The notes under the pieces are model-generated. The model saw nothing but the letters and a program-made list of their open reading frames with translations, did no database searches and was not told the origin of the DNA. A program made the position numbers and the translations under genes. This document shows positions 43,228 through 52,433 of a stretch of DNA of 64,000 nucleotides, one piece after another (within the stretch, counting starts at the first letter, position 1; each line of letters opens with the position of its first letter). Source of the stretch: Syntrophaceae bacterium (GTDB lineage: Bacteria > Desulfobacterota > Syntrophia > Syntrophales > UBA2185); NCBI GenBank assembly GCA_003153775.1, contig PMBI01000059.1, forward strand, positions 1 to 64,000. The letters are read 5' to 3'.

Positions 43228-44031
43228 ATGGCAAAATTTTCCGGTAGGGTAACATTTATTACAGGGGCCTCGTCAGGCATAGGGGCAGCGTTGGCTCTCG
43301 AGGTTGCGCGTCAGGGCGGCGATGTGGCACTGGCTGCTCGTCGCGAGGAACGATTGCAGAAACTTGCCCGGGAGATTGAGTCGATGGGACGGCGAGCGCT
43401 CGCGGTTCTCTGTGACGTAAGCAATGATGATGATCTTCAGGCTGCCGCAGAAAAAACAATAAATCAATTTGGCCGTATCGATTATGTTGTTGCCAATGCG
43501 GGTTTCGGTATTGCGGGACGCTTTGAAAAGCTGACAATCGAGGATTTCCGGCGCCAGTTCGAGACGAACGTGTTCGGCGTGCTGAAAACCATTTACGCGA
43601 CGCGGGAATACCTCACCGCCTCTCACGGATGTCTCGTAATCATCGGCAGCATTAACGGATATATTGCAACTCCGCGCCTCTCGGCGTACTCAATGAGTAA
43701 GTTTGCACTTCATGGGCTTGCCGCATCGCTCCGGCACGAATTCCGGCGACAGGGTGTAGCCGTGGTCCTGATTGTTCCCGGGTATGTGCAAACAGAGATC
43801 CGTCAGGTTGATAAATCGGGTGTGCATCATCCTGAAATGAAAGACCGCATTCCTGCGTGGCTGCAGATATCGCGCGAAGAGGCTGCGCGCCAGATCGCAC
43901 GGGCGATGTACAGGCGTGAGCGTGAGAGGATTATTACCGGTCATGGCAGGATCGCCGTCTTCCTTCAGCGTCACTGCCCGAGACTCATGTCCGGGATTAT
44001 CGCCCGGATGGGTGCAAAGGGTCTCGTCTAA
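43228..44031 (+). CDS. Short-chain dehydrogenase/reductase (SDR)
   Basis: The 267-residue protein has the TGASSGIGAAL cofactor motif near residue 11, NAGFG near 90, and the catalytic Ser (IIGSING) and Tyr-x3-Lys (AYSMSKFA) near 138-158. The fold is a classical NAD(P)-dependent SDR that reduces or oxidises carbonyl and hydroxyl groups. Its C-terminal extension with MYRRERERIITGHGR resembles lipid-acting SDRs. It is a single gene with its own promoter and meets the PolX gene tail to tail one base apart. The substrate is not determinable. Confidence 0.9.
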   Translation: MAKFSGRVTFITGASSGIGAALALEVARQGGDVALAARREERLQKLAREIESMGRRALAVLCDVSNDDDLQAAAEKTINQFGRIDYVVANAGFGIAGRFEKLTIEDFRRQFETNVFGVLKTIYATREYLTASHGCLVIIGSINGYIATPRLSAYSMSKFALHGLAASLRHEFRRQGVAVVLIVPGYVQTEIRQVDKSGVHHPEMKDRIPAWLQISREEAARQIARAMYRRERERIITGHGRIAVFLQRHCPRLMSGIIARMGAKGLV

Positions 44032-44032
44032 C

Positions 44033-45751
44033 TCATCTTTTGAAAAAGGCGAGAACTTTTTCAAGAGAGAGACAGTTCAAGATATGCCTGGGCTCGCACC
44101 AGCCGCGGCGCGCGATTCCTATGCCGAAGCGCATCAGTTTCAACTGGCCTGCAATGTGTGAATCCGTTCCGATCGCGAGCATGACACCCAGCTCCCGTGC
44201 GCGGTGGATGTGGATGTCCTTGAGGTCGAGGCGGCTCGGCATGGCGTTAATCTCCAGCGCCTTCTGGTGTTTTACTGCCGCCTTGAAGACTGCTTCCATG
44301 TCGACGGCTGTCGGCTCCCGCTCTCCTATAAGGCGGCTCGTCGGGTGCGCAATGATATCGATGTGAGGGTGTTCAATCGCCTTTATAATGCGCCGGGTGA
44401 CGCGCTCTTCGCTCTGATTGAAAGATGAGTGAACGGCGCCGACGACGCAATCAAGCTCCGCTAATATTTGGTCAGGCATATCGATGGAACCGTCCGCTCT
44501 TATATCAACCTCCATGCCGCAGAGTATACGAAAGCCTTTTAATTTCTGATTGAGCCTGCGAATTTCCAGAATCTGTTCCTTCAGACGCTCTTCCGTCAAG
44601 CCGTGCGCAATGCCCAGCCCTTTGGAATGGTCGGTAATCGCCATGTACTTGTAGCCCGCGTCCTTTGCAGCCAGTGCCATTTCTTCGATGCTATTGTTGC
44701 CGTCGCTCCACTTAGAGTGCGCATGAAAATCTCCCTTGATGTCCCGCAGTTCGACGAGGCGGGGGATCGCGTGGTTTTCCGCAAGTTCGATTTCGCCCTG
44801 ATCTTCTCTGATCTCCGGAGGAATGTATTGCATGCCGAGGCGCTTGTAGAAGGCCTCTTCCGTGGTGAATTTTTCCAGCTTGTCATGCGCGACGTCCGTG
44901 ATTCCGTATTCGCTGAGCTTAAGTCCCTTCTTCTGATACTTCGTTCTGAGGGCGATATTGTGCTCCTTGCTGCCTGTGAAATATTGCAGAAGCGAACCGA
45001 AGGAGTCATGCTCCACCATTCGCAAATCCGCCTGGAGACCGGGCGAGAGAATGACACTCGCCTTGGTCGGCCCTTTGGCCATGACTTCCTTTACAACCGG
45101 GAGCGCGATAAATTTATTGATAACCTTCTCCGGATTGTCTGCGGTCCCCATGATATCTATATCCCCGACTGTTTCACGGAAACGCCGGAGGCTCCCCGCA
45201 GAGATCATGTTCTTCACCCCCGGGAGTTTGCTGAGACTATTTAAGATGTCTTCGACTATAGGCAGGGCCTGACCGATAGGGATGCGCTGATCCTTGCGGC
45301 GCACGGCCTCAATCTTGTGGAGTATGTTCTGCGCGGTCTTGTCCCCCATGCGGAAGAGATCGGCGACCTTTCCCTCCTTGATAGCCTCTTCCAGTTCTTC
45401 TGCCGATGTTATCTTCAGCTCCGACGAAAGGCGGTGCGCCGTCCTGGGGCCGATACCGGGAATCTCCAGGAGACGCGTTATGCCTTCGGGAAATTCGTGC
45501 TTGAGGCTTTCGTAGGCTTCGAGCTTTCCCGTCTCTATCAGTTCGGTGCTCTTCTTTGCTATCGCGTCGCCTACGCCGGGGATTTTTTGAAAGTCCTCTC
45601 CATGTTCCAGCATGACTGCCATCTCTTTGGGGAGGTGTTCGATGACCTGGGCGGCACGCCTGTAGGCGCGTATCTTAAATACGTTCTCCCCCTTCAGTTC
45701 GAGAAGGTCGGCCATATCATGAAATACCCTGGCGATTTCTGAATTCTTCAT
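44033..45751 (-). CDS. polX: DNA polymerase X family protein with PHP domain (PolX)
   Basis: The 572-residue protein has helix-hairpin-helix repeats in residues ~1-140 (PGVGDAIAKK, PGIGPRTAHRL). A nucleotidyltransferase part follows with acidic residues GDIDIMG near 200 and ADLRMVE near 242. A PHP phosphoesterase domain occupies ~330-572 (FHAHSKWSDG, DHSKGLG, IAHPTSR). Bacterial PolX fills short gaps in base-excision repair, and PHP supplies 3' exonuclease or phosphatase activity. All expected motifs look intact. Confidence 0.93.
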   Translation of the reverse strand: MKNSEIARVFHDMADLLELKGENVFKIRAYRRAAQVIEHLPKEMAVMLEHGEDFQKIPGVGDAIAKKSTELIETGKLEAYESLKHEFPEGITRLLEIPGIGPRTAHRLSSELKITSAEELEEAIKEGKVADLFRMGDKTAQNILHKIEAVRRKDQRIPIGQALPIVEDILNSLSKLPGVKNMISAGSLRRFRETVGDIDIMGTADNPEKVINKFIALPVVKEVMAKGPTKASVILSPGLQADLRMVEHDSFGSLLQYFTGSKEHNIALRTKYQKKGLKLSEYGITDVAHDKLEKFTTEEAFYKRLGMQYIPPEIREDQGEIELAENHAIPRLVELRDIKGDFHAHSKWSDGNNSIEEMALAAKDAGYKYMAITDHSKGLGIAHGLTEERLKEQILEIRRLNQKLKGFRILCGMEVDIRADGSIDMPDQILAELDCVVGAVHSSFNQSEERVTRRIIKAIEHPHIDIIAHPTSRLIGEREPTAVDMEAVFKAAVKHQKALEINAMPSRLDLKDIHIHRARELGVMLAIGTDSHIAGQLKLMRFGIGIARRGWCEPRHILNCLSLEKVLAFFKR

Positions 45752-46225
45752 TTCACAAATATCTCGCTATGAAATTCAGACGGTTTTGCATCAGCTGATA
45801 ATTATATTATTTAATATATCCCAATTCCGCAATGCTAAATTGAATAACATATCATTAAGGTGTCATATCGACCCCCTCGGTTCACTCGGGGTAAACTCCG
45901 TGAGATATCTTGTTTTTTAGTTTTTACCCACCTACTAAGATTTCTCGCTGCGCTCGAAATGGCAATAGTACATCGAAATTTCCGAACTGTAGCATAAAAC
46001 TCGTAGTTGGATTTATTAACCAGTGCCTCCTTTACATTGAGATAAATCGCAAGAGATGGTAAATAGAATAATAGTAAATATGAAGATGACATGAATAGTA
46101 AGCCCGTTGGCGACTAAGGATTGGTCGATTTAACGATTAGAAATCATCTGGTCGATAATGAAAAGTACCTTCAGAAATGCTCGGTTCAAATGAATGACCA
46201 CAACCAGCAAATGAGGACTTGACGT
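45752..46225. other. A+T-rich intergenic region with repeat-like palindromes
   Basis: No gene is visible in 474 bases. It separates PolX from the orphan coiled-coil gene. The repeat-like phrases at 45870-45963 are annotated separately. The rest is A+T-rich (for example 45795-45820) without clear promoter elements. Confidence 0.5.
45870..45963. repeat. Dispersed-repeat-like sequence
   Basis: GACCCCCTCGGTTCACTCGG near 45870 and GATTTCTCGCTGCGCTCG near 45939 are phrases that occur as dispersed repeats in many bacterial genomes. Neither is repeated inside this window, so the call rests on recognition alone. Confidence 0.4.
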
Positions 46226-47584
46226 ATGGCAATGAACACAGAGAGACTCACCCAATTTTTTGAACAAGTTAAGACCCTGACCTTCTGGCAACGACTTTTC
46301 AGATGGTCCCAATTTAGAAGTCTGAGTTATGAAGCATATGAGGAATTTAAAACACTTCTCTCTGAGACTGAAAGAACTGTCCAAGAACTGGATACAGCCA
46401 AGACAGATATTTCTATCCTAAAGAACGACAGTGAGCACCTCAGAAAATCGCAGTCCACACTCGAAAATGAGGTCGGTAATCTTAGGAGGGAAGTAAGCGA
46501 GAACCTCCGAAAGATTTCAGAACTGACGTCTTTGGCAGCAACGAAAGACGAAGCACTTAGACAGGCAGAAAGCAAGATTAAAGGGCTTGAAATTGCGGCC
46601 GCAACAGCAGAGGTAAGAATCGGCGATCTCACTCAAGAGAACTCTCAGCTCAAGCAAGAAAATACCATTTTCAAGCAAACTGAAGATGACAGAAGAGCTA
46701 ACTATGAAAAGGCTATGGCAACGGTGAAAGCAATCACGGACAAGATTCAAGCCGACAGGGAGAAAGAAATCGCTGACCGTCAGGAAGAAGAGATAGAGCG
46801 GCTAAACAAAATGAAAGCCACCTGGGTAAATCATGAAGAAAATGTTAAGAATCAAATTAAAATGATCTGTGACAGAAACACTATAGAATATGTTGACAAG
46901 GTTCCCTTCAAGGGTAATCCCGATAACGCGATAACGGTATGCGATGAGTTCATAATCTTCGATGCCAAAAGTCCGGCATCAGATGACCTTACTAACTTTC
47001 CCACCTATATCAAGTTGCAAACGGAATCGGTGAAGAAATACATAAAGGAGGAGAAGGTCAAGAAAGATATCTTTCTAGTAATTCCATCAAACACTTTGGA
47101 TGTCATCGATTGTTTCTTTTACAATGTGGCAGACTATAAAGTTTACGTTGTTGCGCTTGACGCCCTGGAGCCAATTATTTTGAGCCTGAAGAAACTTGAG
47201 GAATATAAATTCGCCGAGCAGCTAAGTCCTGAAGACCGGGATAACATTTGCAGAGTGATCGGTAAGTTTGCTCATGTTACCAAGCGACGAATTCAAATCG
47301 ATCAGTTCTTTGAACGTCAGTTTTTAGAGGCTCTCTCGAAAAGTGAAGCTGACTTGCCGCGAGATATTCAGGAGAAAGTTGTTGAGTACGAACGTTCGGA
47401 GAAATTAAATCCACCGCAGGAAAAAAGGGCAAAGCTCATTTCCAGTACCGAGCTTGAGACTGACAGCAAGAAGATACGCAAAGAGGCGGAGGCAAAGGCA
47501 ATCTCTTTTCCAGCTTCGGTTCAACAGGGAATCACGAGCTTACCTTTATACAGCGATGAATCAGGCAGTGAGGAAAAGGCGTAA
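46226..47584 (+). CDS. Orphan coiled-coil protein with PD-(D/E)XK-like motif
   Basis: The 452-residue protein has no signal peptide. Residues ~40-205 form a long coiled coil rich in Glu, Lys and Leu. The C-terminal globular domain (~210-400) has NPDNAIT (Pro232-Asp233) followed after 12 residues by FDAKSP (Asp246-Ala-Lys248), the layout of PD-(D/E)XK nuclease-like folds. KKDIFLVIPSNT and the long RENICRVIGKFAHVTKRR-like helix follow (ICRVIGKFAHVTKRRIQ near 341). This coiled-coil plus endonuclease-fold arrangement recalls RmuC, although it is not RmuC. The gene is more A+T-rich than its neighbours and repeat-like DNA lies upstream, which suggests acquisition. Function is unknown. Confidence 0.85.
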   Translation: MAMNTERLTQFFEQVKTLTFWQRLFRWSQFRSLSYEAYEEFKTLLSETERTVQELDTAKTDISILKNDSEHLRKSQSTLENEVGNLRREVSENLRKISELTSLAATKDEALRQAESKIKGLEIAAATAEVRIGDLTQENSQLKQENTIFKQTEDDRRANYEKAMATVKAITDKIQADREKEIADRQEEEIERLNKMKATWVNHEENVKNQIKMICDRNTIEYVDKVPFKGNPDNAITVCDEFIIFDAKSPASDDLTNFPTYIKLQTESVKKYIKEEKVKKDIFLVIPSNTLDVIDCFFYNVADYKVYVVALDALEPIILSLKKLEEYKFAEQLSPEDRDNICRVIGKFAHVTKRRIQIDQFFERQFLEALSKSEADLPRDIQEKVVEYERSEKLNPPQEKRAKLISSTELETDSKKIRKEAEAKAISFPASVQQGITSLPLYSDESGSEEKA

Positions 47585-47606
47585 CTTAGGGCGATGCCGA
47601 CGGACC

Positions 47607-47912
47607 CTACGCACTGAATTTGCGGAATAGATGATGTGCCGCGAGTACCGGGTGTTTGAAAGTCATCCTCGGCCCTGCAAATCGCATCACCTCTTTTATT
47701 TGAGATCGCATGTCCGGTTTGAAGCAGTGAACTGTGCAGTCGGCGCAGACGGGCTTGTTCACGCCGAACGTGCATTTTCTTATCCTATCTTGGGCATAAT
47801 CGAATAACTTTTTACATCCTTCACAAAGTTCGCCTCTGCCATGGTGATGTTTGCAAAACATCTCTACCATTATGCGAATCGTCTTAATTTCTCTTTCCAA
47901 ATTCTGCCCCAT
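47607..47912 (-). CDS. YgbA_NO / nitrous oxide-stimulated promoter family protein
   Basis: ATG 47912 is preferred over an in-frame TTG at 47921. The protein has 101 residues with many cysteines: FCKHHHG, LCEGCKKLFDYA, RKCTFG, VCADCTVHCF. It ends in PRMTFKHPVLAAHHLF. This is the pattern of the family named after the nitric-oxide-stimulated E. coli ygbA gene. Its molecular role is unclear; metal or cluster binding is likely. It is tail to tail with the coiled-coil gene, 22 bases apart. Confidence 0.85.
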   Translation of the reverse strand: MGQNLEREIKTIRIMVEMFCKHHHGRGELCEGCKKLFDYAQDRIRKCTFGVNKPVCADCTVHCFKPDMRSQIKEVMRFAGPRMTFKHPVLAAHHLFRKFSA

Positions 47913-47975
47913 AAATAGCAAGAGGTGACATTCATGCTGTCACCCCGCACTCCTTCTTAACAATTCCCTGAGCTT

Positions 47976-48797
47976 CTACACTACGGAAGGCGGCATATTC
48001 TTGAAGACGCGCCCGTCAGGCGAATACTCGACGATCTCGCCGTCTTCCTCGATCATGACGGTGAGAATGGCATCGACTTTCTTCCTCTTCGTGGAGGAGA
48101 TAATTTCCTGTATCGTCTTATGGTGGGAGAGTTCCTCAATTGTCACGAGAGTGGGAACCACCATATCGAACTCTCTCCTGCGGAACCCCTCGAGGATCTT
48201 CTTCGGTGTAAGCCAGACGTGCCTCGTCAGTTCAATGCCATCATGGAGGGCCTCCTGGTTTGCCGGCGCCTCGGTAACAAAGAACCTGACGTCATAACGA
48301 TGCGGCAGGAATTCAGGGGTGATCCAGTGCGAAAAATAGTGAAGGCGATCTGCGGCAAGCGTCAGTCCCTCCGTGAGGAGCATGTTTTGCAGAGTGATTT
48401 CTCCGGTCTGTAATTTTTTGCGATAAGAGCGAAAGCGTCTCCGGACATCTTCCGAATCGAAGGACATCAAAGTCTTGTCCCCGTGATAGGCCATAAGCAG
48501 GCCGACTTCTTCAAACGTCTCCCGGATGCCCGCCACCCAGGCGCCGATGGCCTTTTCCGGTGACGACATATTGTGCATGATGGCCTGCGCCTTCTTCGCA
48601 TCCATGCCAGTGCAGAGGCTCTCTATATCCGGCGAATAATCCGCCTGATCGAGACAGCCTCCGGGGAACACATAGGAGCCGGGGACGAATTTACTGTCCA
48701 TGTGCCTTAAGACCATGAGGACCTCAAATTCTTCCGGGTCTCCCAGTGACTCGCGGAGTATGATTACCGTTGCGGCATCTTTCGGTTTAGCGGCCAT
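47976..48797 (-). CDS. NUDIX hydrolase (NUDT19-like)
   Basis: In this 273-residue protein, VLMVLRHMDSKFVPGSYVFPGG near residues 27-48 and GIRETFEEVGLL near 92 form a Nudix box interrupted by a ~40-residue insertion. This is the layout of NUDT19/RP2-type proteins, which hydrolyse CoA or acyl-CoA diesters. A CoA-pool role would suit a fatty-acid-oxidising cell. Substrate is inferred from the layout only. The gene is single, and its start is 255 bases from the divergent transglycosylase. Confidence 0.85.
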   Translation of the reverse strand: MAAKPKDAATVIILRESLGDPEEFEVLMVLRHMDSKFVPGSYVFPGGCLDQADYSPDIESLCTGMDAKKAQAIMHNMSSPEKAIGAWVAGIRETFEEVGLLMAYHGDKTLMSFDSEDVRRRFRSYRKKLQTGEITLQNMLLTEGLTLAADRLHYFSHWITPEFLPHRYDVRFFVTEAPANQEALHDGIELTRHVWLTPKKILEGFRRREFDMVVPTLVTIEELSHHKTIQEIISSTKRKKVDAILTVMIEEDGEIVEYSPDGRVFKNMPPSVV

Positions 48798-48988
48798 ATT
48801 TCTAAACTCTTGCGATAGTAATATTTTGCAAATCGTCTGAGACGATGTGACTACAGGGCATCACAAGCGCAGGCGCGCAGAAAACGTCCACGATTTATCT
48901 TCTTTTACATTAGAGGAATCATGCCTGTTTGTAAACCTCTTTATCACAGAAGGATGCCACGTTCGCAAGATGCACAAATGAACTCTTC

Positions 48989-49016
48989 TTGACTGGGGGT
49001 GTATATGTAATATACG
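48989..49016 (+). promoter_or_regulatory. Possible promoter of the transglycosylase gene
   Basis: TTGACT (48989-48994) and TATACG (49011-49016) are 16 bases apart, about 38 bases before the start codon. Confidence 0.45.
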
Positions 49017-49053
49017 TTGATTATTAATCCGAAGAAACGACAAGGAGATGAAC

Positions 49054-50205
49054 ATGTCGGAAACTTTTGAACATGCAAACTGTTTTGGAAGAAGCTCAGG
49101 GATCTTTCTTTTAGCCTTGTGCGTGGCATTTCTCACAGCCACGCCTGCCTGGTGCGATCCGCCTCACATGATCGATCCGCCTTCTTCATCGTCGATGATT
49201 GCGCTGATTAAGACCACGGGTCCCTTGGATTTCTGCGGAGAGCGTGTGCCGCTTGATAATCCTGAAGTCCGGGAGCGACTGGAAAAAGAATTTCTGGTTA
49301 GTCTCTGGAATCGTCCCCAGGTTATCCTCTGGATGAAACGCTCCGGACGCTACATGCCCTATATCGAAGAAATGCTGAAACAAAATAATATGCCCATGGA
49401 CCTTAAATATGTGGCTGTCATAGAAAGTTCACTCACGTTCCATATGAGTTCCTCAAAGGGAGCGAAGGGCAGTTGGCAGTTTATGGAAGAGACGGGGAAA
49501 AAGTACGGCCTTAAGATTGACTCCGACGTGGATGAACGGAGAAATTTTCTTTCCTCGACCAGGGCCGCCATCAATTATCTGAAAAAACTTTATGAGAAAT
49601 TCGGGTCGTGGACGCTCGCGGCTGCCGCCTATAATATGGGTGAAGAAGGCCTGAAAACGGAGATGCTCCTTCAGAAAACGAACAATTTTTATTATCTGTA
49701 TCTCCCCACGGAGACGCAGCAATATATATTCCGGGCGGTTTCTGCAAAGGAGATACTGTCCAATCCTGAAAGATATGGATTCAAGTTGTCGAAGGAGGAT
49801 ATCTATCCGCCCCTGCAGTTTGAGCGCGTGGAGCTTGTATGTGATCAGGAAGCGCCTATTTATCTGGTTGCCGAGGCTGCGATGACGTACTACAAGGTGA
49901 TCAAGGATCTGAACCCGGAAATCAAAGGGCATTATCTGCCCAAAGGGAAATGTGACATCCTGGTTCCGAAGGGCGCCGCTGCCGGGTTTCAGGCGCGGTA
50001 TGAAGATCTCGTAAAGAGATGGCAGGGAGAGCGCAAAGAACATGTGTACGTTGTCAAGAAGGGGGAGAACCTTTCTTCGATAGCCGCCGATTTTAACGTG
50101 CCGCTCCCGGCCTTGCTCATCTGGAACCATTTCGGATCCAAGAAGCAGGTGAAACCGGGTGATCGGCTGCTGATTTTTCCCGAGGAGAAAAAACAAGAAA
50201 AATAG
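49054..50205 (+). CDS. MltD-like lytic transglycosylase with LysM domain
   Basis: ATG 49054 is chosen over ATG 49048 because AAGGAG ends directly at 49048, leaving it no spacing. In the 383-residue protein, a signal peptide occupies about 1-35, and a GH23 domain follows (~90-230) with the catalytic Glu in VIESSLTFHM, then GSWQFMEETGKKYGL and AAAYNMGEEG. A LysM repeat (VYVVKKGENLSSIA) lies near 332-378. It cleaves peptidoglycan to 1,6-anhydro products in the periplasm. The AmpG-like transporter at 31834 could recycle such products. Confidence 0.91.
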   Translation: MSETFEHANCFGRSSGIFLLALCVAFLTATPAWCDPPHMIDPPSSSSMIALIKTTGPLDFCGERVPLDNPEVRERLEKEFLVSLWNRPQVILWMKRSGRYMPYIEEMLKQNNMPMDLKYVAVIESSLTFHMSSSKGAKGSWQFMEETGKKYGLKIDSDVDERRNFLSSTRAAINYLKKLYEKFGSWTLAAAAYNMGEEGLKTEMLLQKTNNFYYLYLPTETQQYIFRAVSAKEILSNPERYGFKLSKEDIYPPLQFERVELVCDQEAPIYLVAEAAMTYYKVIKDLNPEIKGHYLPKGKCDILVPKGAAAGFQARYEDLVKRWQGERKEHVYVVKKGENLSSIAADFNVPLPALLIWNHFGSKKQVKPGDRLLIFPEEKKQEK

Positions 50206-50226
50206 TCATAAAACCCGGTCGGTGCC

Positions 50227-50254
50227 TTGACAATTTCGATTTAGTGACTATTAA
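50227..50254 (+). promoter_or_regulatory. Candidate promoter of groESL
   Basis: TTGACA (50227-50232) is followed after 16 bases by TATTAA. It lies ~175 bases before groES, with the inverted-repeat element in between. No CIRCE operator or clear sigma-32 box was seen. Confidence 0.45.
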
Positions 50255-50268
50255 TTATATGACCCTCC

Positions 50269-50379
50269 TAAAAAGTCAGGTTTCGTCTCTATTTGTCATT
50301 CCCGCCAAAGCGGGAATCAGGTAATATTACAGTTCTGGACTCTTGCCTCCGCTGGAGTGACATGGTTTCTGACTTTTTA
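50269..50379. mobile_element. MITE-like element upstream of groES
   Basis: TAAAAAGTCAG (50269-50279) and its exact inverted copy CTGACTTTTTA (50369-50379) bound ~111 bases without coding capacity. Inside, ATTCCCGC/GCGGGAAT (50298-50305 and 50310-50317) form a hairpin in the common phrase GTCATTCCCGCCAAAGCGGG. The terminal inverted repeats and noncoding core fit a miniature transposable element or REP-like repeat. The parent transposase is not in the window. Confidence 0.6.
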
Positions 50380-50429
50380 CGAGTTTATCAACTATAACAC
50401 TTATCATTATCTGAGGAGGTCAAGAAATC

Positions 50430-50717
50430 ATGAAATTCAAACCATTAAATGATTACGTGCTGGTTACCAATGTGAAAGCCGAAGAAAAAACGTCAGGCGG
50501 CATTATCATCCCCGATGCGGCAAAAGAAAAACCGCAGGAAGGAAAGGTAATCGCTGCGGGCCCCGGCAGACGGGATCGTGACGGCAATCGCATCGCCATG
50601 GAAGTGAAGGCGGGAGACAAGATATTATTCGGCAAGTTTGCCGGAACGGAGATCAAGATAAACGGCGTTGAGCAGGTCATTATGAAGGAAGACGATATAT
50701 TTGCCATTATTGGCTGA
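50430..50717 (+). CDS. groES: Co-chaperonin GroES
   Basis: The 95-residue protein opens [18 protein letters not shown], followed by [18 protein letters not shown] (mobile loop) and [18 protein letters not shown]-like and [19 protein letters not shown] close the fold. It caps the GroEL ring. GAGGAGGT precedes the ATG. GroEL follows after 18 bases, the standard groESL pair. Confidence 0.97.
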   Translation: MKFKPLNDYVLVTNVKAEEKTSGGIIIPDAAKEKPQEGKVIAAGPGRRDRDGNRIAMEVKAGDKILFGKFAGTEIKINGVEQVIMKEDDIFAIIG

Positions 50718-50735
50718 TGAAAGGAGGGTATGAGT

Positions 50736-52376
50736 ATGGCGGCGAAAGAAATCAAATATGACGCGGTCGCCCGTGAAAAGATTATGAAAGGCGTGGTAAC
50801 CCTGGCCGGCGCTGTAAAAGTGACGCTTGGGCCGAAGGGACGGAATGTTGTCATCGCAAAATCCTGGGGCGCCCCGACAATCACCAAAGACGGAGTAACC
50901 GTGGCGAAGGAGATCGAACTGGAAGATAAATTTGAGAACATGGGTGCGCAGATGGTGAAAGAGGTCGCCTCCAAGACCTCTGACGTAGCCGGAGACGGCA
51001 CCACGACTGCCACCATTCTGGCCGAAGCTATATACCGTGAAGGATCGAAACTCGTGGCCGCCGGAATGAATCCCATGGCACTCAAAAGAGGTATCGATAA
51101 GGCGGTGCAGATTGTTGTCAGCGAATTGAAAAAGATGTCCAAGCCGATAAAGGACAAGAAAGAGATCACCCAGGTCGGCACAATCTCCGCCAATAACGAT
51201 GCGACCATCGGTGAGATCATTTCCGAATCAATGGAAAAGGTAGGCAAGGAAGGTGTCATCACGGTGGAAGAAGCGAAATCGATTGAGACAGCCCTGGAAG
51301 TTGTGGAAGGGATGCAGTTTGACCGCGGTTACATCTCGCCCTATTTTGTGACGGACCCCGAAAAGATGGAAGTCAACCTGGAGAGTCCGTATATTCTTCT
51401 TAACGAGAAAAAGATAAGCAACATGAAGGATATGCTTCCCATACTGGAGCAGATCGCCAAGACGGGCAAGCCCCTCGTAATTATCGCGGAGGATGTGGAA
51501 GGCGAGGCCCTGGCAACGCTCGTAGTCAACAAGATCCGCGGCACCCTGAAATGTGTGGCTGTGAAGGCCCCCGGCTTTGGCGACAGAAGAAAAGCCATGC
51601 TGGAGGACGTAGCCATTTTGACAGGGGGGAAGGTCATTTCAGAAGACCTCGGCGTCAAGTTGGAAAGTATTACCTTAAAGGATATGGGAACATGCAAACG
51701 CCTGCACATAGACAAGGATAACACGACCATCATCGACGGAGGCGGGAAGAAGTCCGAGATCGAAGGAAGGGTGAAGCAGATTCGGGCTCAGATTGAGGAA
51801 ACCACATCGACCTACGACAAGGAAAAATTGCGGGAACGCCTAGCGAAACTGGTCGGCGGCGTTGCGGTCATCAAGGTAGGCGCCGCAACGGAATTTGAGA
51901 TGAAGGAAAAAAAGGCACGCGTAGAGGATGCATTGAATGCAACACGCGCCGCTGTTGAGGAAGGCATCGTGCCGGGCGGCGGAGTCGCATATCTGCGGAG
52001 TTTGCCTGCCCTGGCGAAGGCCAAGGTTGCTGACGATGAAAAGTATGGTGTGGATATCGTTAGACGTGCCATCGAAGAACCAGCCCGTCAGATTGCCATA
52101 AATGCGGGGTATGAGGGGTCCATCGTTGCTGAGAAGATCAAGACAGGCAAGGATGATTTTGGATTCGACGCGGATACCGGCAAGTATACGAATATGACGA
52201 AGGCGGGGATTATTGATCCTACGAAGGTATCCCGCTTCGCCCTTCAGAACGCCGCGTCCGTGGCGTCGCTGCTCTTGACGACGGAAGCGATGATTGCCGA
52301 GAAACCCAAGAAGAAGACGGCGATGCCGCCGATGCCTGGAGGAATGCCGCCCGACATGGGAGATTATGACTACTAA
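50736..52376 (+). CDS. groEL: Chaperonin GroEL
   Basis: ATG 50736 ([14 protein letters not shown]) is preferred over ATG 50730 because AAGGAGG at 50721 then has eight bases of spacing. The 546-residue ATPase has [24 protein letters not shown] and [16 protein letters not shown] in order. It ends with the GGM-rich tail ([14 protein letters not shown]), a little shorter than usual. It folds proteins in the cytoplasm with GroES. A strong terminator follows. Confidence 0.98.
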   Translation: MAAKEIKYDAVAREKIMKGVVTLAGAVKVTLGPKGRNVVIAKSWGAPTITKDGVTVAKEIELEDKFENMGAQMVKEVASKTSDVAGDGTTTATILAEAIYREGSKLVAAGMNPMALKRGIDKAVQIVVSELKKMSKPIKDKKEITQVGTISANNDATIGEIISESMEKVGKEGVITVEEAKSIETALEVVEGMQFDRGYISPYFVTDPEKMEVNLESPYILLNEKKISNMKDMLPILEQIAKTGKPLVIIAEDVEGEALATLVVNKIRGTLKCVAVKAPGFGDRRKAMLEDVAILTGGKVISEDLGVKLESITLKDMGTCKRLHIDKDNTTIIDGGGKKSEIEGRVKQIRAQIEETTSTYDKEKLRERLAKLVGGVAVIKVGAATEFEMKEKKARVEDALNATRAAVEEGIVPGGGVAYLRSLPALAKAKVADDEKYGVDIVRRAIEEPARQIAINAGYEGSIVAEKIKTGKDDFGFDADTGKYTNMTKAGIIDPTKVSRFALQNAASVASLLLTTEAMIAEKPKKKTAMPPMPGGMPPDMGDYDY

Positions 52377-52381
52377 AAACA

Positions 52382-52430
52382 AAATCCCCCCTGAGCCCTT
52401 TTTTATAAAGAGTGACGGGGGGATTTTTTT
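52382..52430. terminator. Rho-independent terminator after groEL
   Basis: AAATCCCCCC (52382-52391) pairs perfectly with GGGGGGATTT (52417-52426), followed by T residues. An A-rich stretch precedes it, so it can also end the convergent peptidase gene. Confidence 0.9.
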
Positions 52431-52433
52431 GCA

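Noticed and set aside
50206-50429. CIRCE operator before groESL
   Set aside because: No TTAGCACTC/GAGTGCTAA pair was found; the inverted repeats present have a different sequence.
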